DNA from: UBA11136 sp964482135
Lineage (GTDB): Bacteria; Pseudomonadota; Alphaproteobacteria; UBA11136
Assembly (NCBI GenBank): GCA_964482135.1
Contig: CAYZWF010000026.1
Location: forward strand, 1-33,336
DNA: 33,336 bases
Direction: 5' to 3'
Both the position numbers and the translations under genes were made by a program. The notes under the pieces were generated by a model. That model saw only the letters and a program-made list of their open reading frames with translations, was not told the DNA's origin and did not search any database. The stretch's first letter is position 1; each line of letters opens with the position of its first letter. Below are positions 32,002 to 33,336 of this stretch, in pieces.

Positions 32002-32537
32002 GATGCCTCCTCTTCCCGCATCAGACGCAGGCCGATCAGCGTGGCCGCCGCCAGCGCCAGCGAGAGAAATGCATTATAACCGGCCATGGAGATTCCCAAC
32101 AGGGACCAGGCCACCTCATCACAACGCACGATGGGTGCGGCCAGCAATTGCGCGCGCAGTTCTTCTATGGTGTCGGCGCTTCCCGTGGCTGCACCCACGC
32201 AGGCTTCCGTGCCCGTCCACCACTGCTGTTCCACCCCCACGTGATAAAAGGCGATTCCGGCGCCCACCAGGAACCCCAGGGCGCAGAGCCCGGTCAGAAC
32301 CCGTGCCGCCTTTTCCCTCTCCGCGAAGGCGCATGCCAGCGCCCCCGCCGCACAGACAATCACCGCGCCATAGGCGGCGCGCTGATACAAGCACAGCATG
32401 CAGGGCGCCAGCCCGCCCCAATATTGCGAGCCATAGGCCGCGGCCAGCGCCGCCACACTCACCGCCAGCGCCAGTCCCGGCACCAGCCGCGCGGCTGGAA
32501 TATTCCCAAAATTAAAAGACCCAGACTCAAAAGACAT
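31998..32537 (-). CDS. dsbB: Disulfide bond formation protein B
   Basis: A 179-residue four-helix inner-membrane protein that re-oxidises DsbA by passing electrons to ubiquinone. Seen: the redox pair APCMLC (Cys46, Cys49) after the first helix, QRAAYG with the quinone-site arginine, and a second periplasmic cysteine pair Cys113 and Cys139 in TEACVG and IVRCDE. Helices lie at about 20-38, 55-72, 80-100 and 145-172. No dsbA is in the window. It overlaps the end of dedA by 11 bp and the peptide start by 4 bp. Confidence 0.93.
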   Translation of the reverse strand: MSFESGSFNFGNIPAARLVPGLALAVSVAALAAAYGSQYWGGLAPCMLCLYQRAAYGAVIVCAAGALACAFAEREKAARVLTGLCALGFLVGAGIAFYHVGVEQQWWTGTEACVGAATGSADTIEELRAQLLAAPIVRCDEVAWSLLGISMAGYNAFLSLALAAATLIGLRLMREEEAS

Positions 32538-33108
32538 AACGCACCACCACGAATCCCCCCAACAGGGCCACCAGGAACGCCGTAAATGTAAGACCCAGAT
32601 TCTTCTCCACGAAATGGCGCACCGGCGGGCCTATATAATAGAGCAGCCAGGCCTCGAGGAAGAAACGCAACCCCCGTGACAACACCGAGGCCGTCATGAA
32701 GACACCCATATCGAGCCCCGTCGCGCCGCTGGCGATGGTAATCACCTTATAGGGGAAGGGCGTGACCCCGGCCCCGGCCACGATCCATGCCCCCAACTCG
32801 TTATAGGACTGGCGGAAGGTCTCGAAGGCGCCGCCCTGGCCATAGAATTCCAGCACCGGGCGGCCCACCGCATCGAACAACAGCGCGCCGATGCCATAGC
32901 CCGCCACCCCGCCCAAGACCGACGCCACGGTACACACCGCGGCCATGCGCCACCATTTGGCGCGCGCCGCCAGAACCATGGGGATCAACAGAACATCGGG
33001 AGGGATGGGAAAGACCGAGCTTTCCACGAAGGCCACCGCGGCCAGCGCCCACATGGCGCCGGGCCGCTCGCCCAGTCTCATGGTCCAGTCATAGAGTCCG
33101 CGCAACAT
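32527..33108 (-). CDS. DedA/YqaA-family membrane protein
   Basis: A 193-residue VTT-domain (DedA/YqaA-type) membrane protein from ATG 33108; a TTG at 33144 would add 12 residues. Seen: FVESSVFPIPPDVLLIPMVL near the N-terminus (re-entrant loop with the acidic residue and prolines), LGGVAGYGIGALL, and GAGVTPFPYKVITIASGA with the second re-entrant loop. VLSRGLRFFLEAWLLYYIG carries the conserved arginine. Relatives are implicated in lipid-carrier recycling and proton-dependent transport. It is the first gene of the operon with dsbB, the peptide and coq7. No clear ribosome site precedes either start. Confidence 0.87.
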   Translation of the reverse strand: MLRGLYDWTMRLGERPGAMWALAAVAFVESSVFPIPPDVLLIPMVLAARAKWWRMAAVCTVASVLGGVAGYGIGALLFDAVGRPVLEFYGQGGAFETFRQSYNELGAWIVAGAGVTPFPYKVITIASGATGLDMGVFMTASVLSRGLRFFLEAWLLYYIGPPVRHFVEKNLGLTFTAFLVALLGGFVVVRYVF

Positions 33109-33120
33109 GCCCAGCGGTGT

Positions 33121-33135
33121 AGCAACGCCGTTGCT
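33121..33135. promoter_or_regulatory. Perfect palindrome upstream of dedA
   Basis: AGCAACG-C-CGTTGCT is a perfect 7-bp dyad 12 bases upstream of the dedA ATG. It could be an operator or a leader hairpin covering the start region. Confidence 0.4.
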
Positions 33136-33188
33136 GGATGGCAACCGTCATGCCGCGAGCGGCCCGTTCCTTACATTGCCCCCCCACA

Positions 33189-33217
33189 TTGACCACGACG
33201 CCCACGCCCGCTATATC
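33189..33217 (+). promoter_or_regulatory. Predicted promoter of tRNA-Leu
   Basis: TTGACC (33189-33194) and TATATC (33212-33217) are 17 bases apart, each close to consensus. The predicted start is about 35 bases before the tRNA 5' end. Confidence 0.6.
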
Positions 33218-33257
33218 CCGAGTCTCTTGTTTGTGATCCGACCCGTACCCTCTCTGG

Positions 33258-33336
33258 GCCCCTGTGGCGGAATTGGTAGACGCAGCAGACTCAAAATCTG
33301 TTGTTCGCAAGAACGTGGGAGTTCGAGTCTCCCCGG
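33258..33336 (+). tRNA. tRNA-Leu (CAA), 3' end cut by window edge
   Basis: The 5' acceptor strand GCCCCTG is followed by TG and the D arm GCGGAATTGGTAGACGC typical of leucine tRNAs. The anticodon stem GCAGA/TCTGT closes the loop CTCAAAA, giving anticodon CAA (reads UUG). A long variable arm GTTCGCAAGAAC and the T arm GGGAG-TTCGAGT-CTCCC follow. The 3' acceptor strand begins CGG and then the window ends. Confidence 0.95.

Overview
The window looks like a piece of an alphaproteobacterial chromosome, most likely from the Rhodospirillales or a close relative. It is GC-rich and densely packed, with many 4-bp ATGA start/stop overlaps. The evidence for the group is gene order typical of these bacteria: ftsE-ftsX-plsC, tlpA/argH-lptM-lysA, etfB-etfA-hbd, and dedA-dsbB-coq7. 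It also carries an adenosylcobalamin-dependent (class II) ribonucleotide reductase and three key enzymes of the ethylmalonyl-CoA (EMC) pathway. Two runs of N (10 and 100 bases) show a draft assembly. No transposase, integrase, phage gene, rRNA or CRISPR array was seen.

Layout. 1-2132: hisC and tyrC (histidine/aromatic amino acid synthesis). 2177-5657: a DUF2125 envelope protein and nrdJ, the latter with a long structured leader, a good promoter and upstream DnaA-box-like sites. 6050-9556: a minus-strand operon ftsE-ftsX-gmhB-ydcF-plsC (division and envelope). 9557-10012: a gene-free stretch holding an interrupted repeat element whose other copy opens the window. 10013-14658: a zinc-ribbon/DUF3426 membrane protein, lysA, a 45-residue lipoprotein, argH and a TlpA thioredoxin. 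14686-23654: hbd, etfA, etfB, cobalamin adenosyltransferase, a HIG1-type membrane protein, methylsuccinyl-CoA dehydrogenase (mcd), crotonyl-CoA carboxylase/reductase (ccr) and the divergent ethylmalonyl-CoA mutase (ecm). 23702-25359: a DUF4743/Nudix protein and a rubredoxin-MBL protein. 25570-29497: a signalling module of a damaged histidine kinase, an Rcp1-like receiver and a REC-PAS-GGDEF-EAL protein. 29558-31191: gluQ and a divergent HNH protein. 31231-33108: dedA-dsbB-peptide-coq7. 33258 to the end: tRNA-Leu(CAA), cut by the window edge.

How the genes fit together. B12 links three loci: NrdJ and Ecm need adenosylcobalamin, and the adenosyltransferase makes it. Mcd is an acyl-CoA dehydrogenase whose electrons should pass to the ETF encoded just downstream, so mcd, ccr, ecm, etfBA and the adenosyltransferase form one C2-assimilation block. 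In dedA-dsbB-coq7, Coq7 makes the ubiquinone that DsbB reduces.

The least explained items are: a 63-residue double-glycine leader peptide translationally coupled to dsbB; the DnaA-box cluster and CGATCTTTTT repeats upstream of nrdJ; the paired structured repeat; an in-frame amber codon in a histidine kinase whose poly-(AKKS) tail broke the assembly; and a recurring habit of 12/15-bp in-frame tandem repeats in at least six genes.
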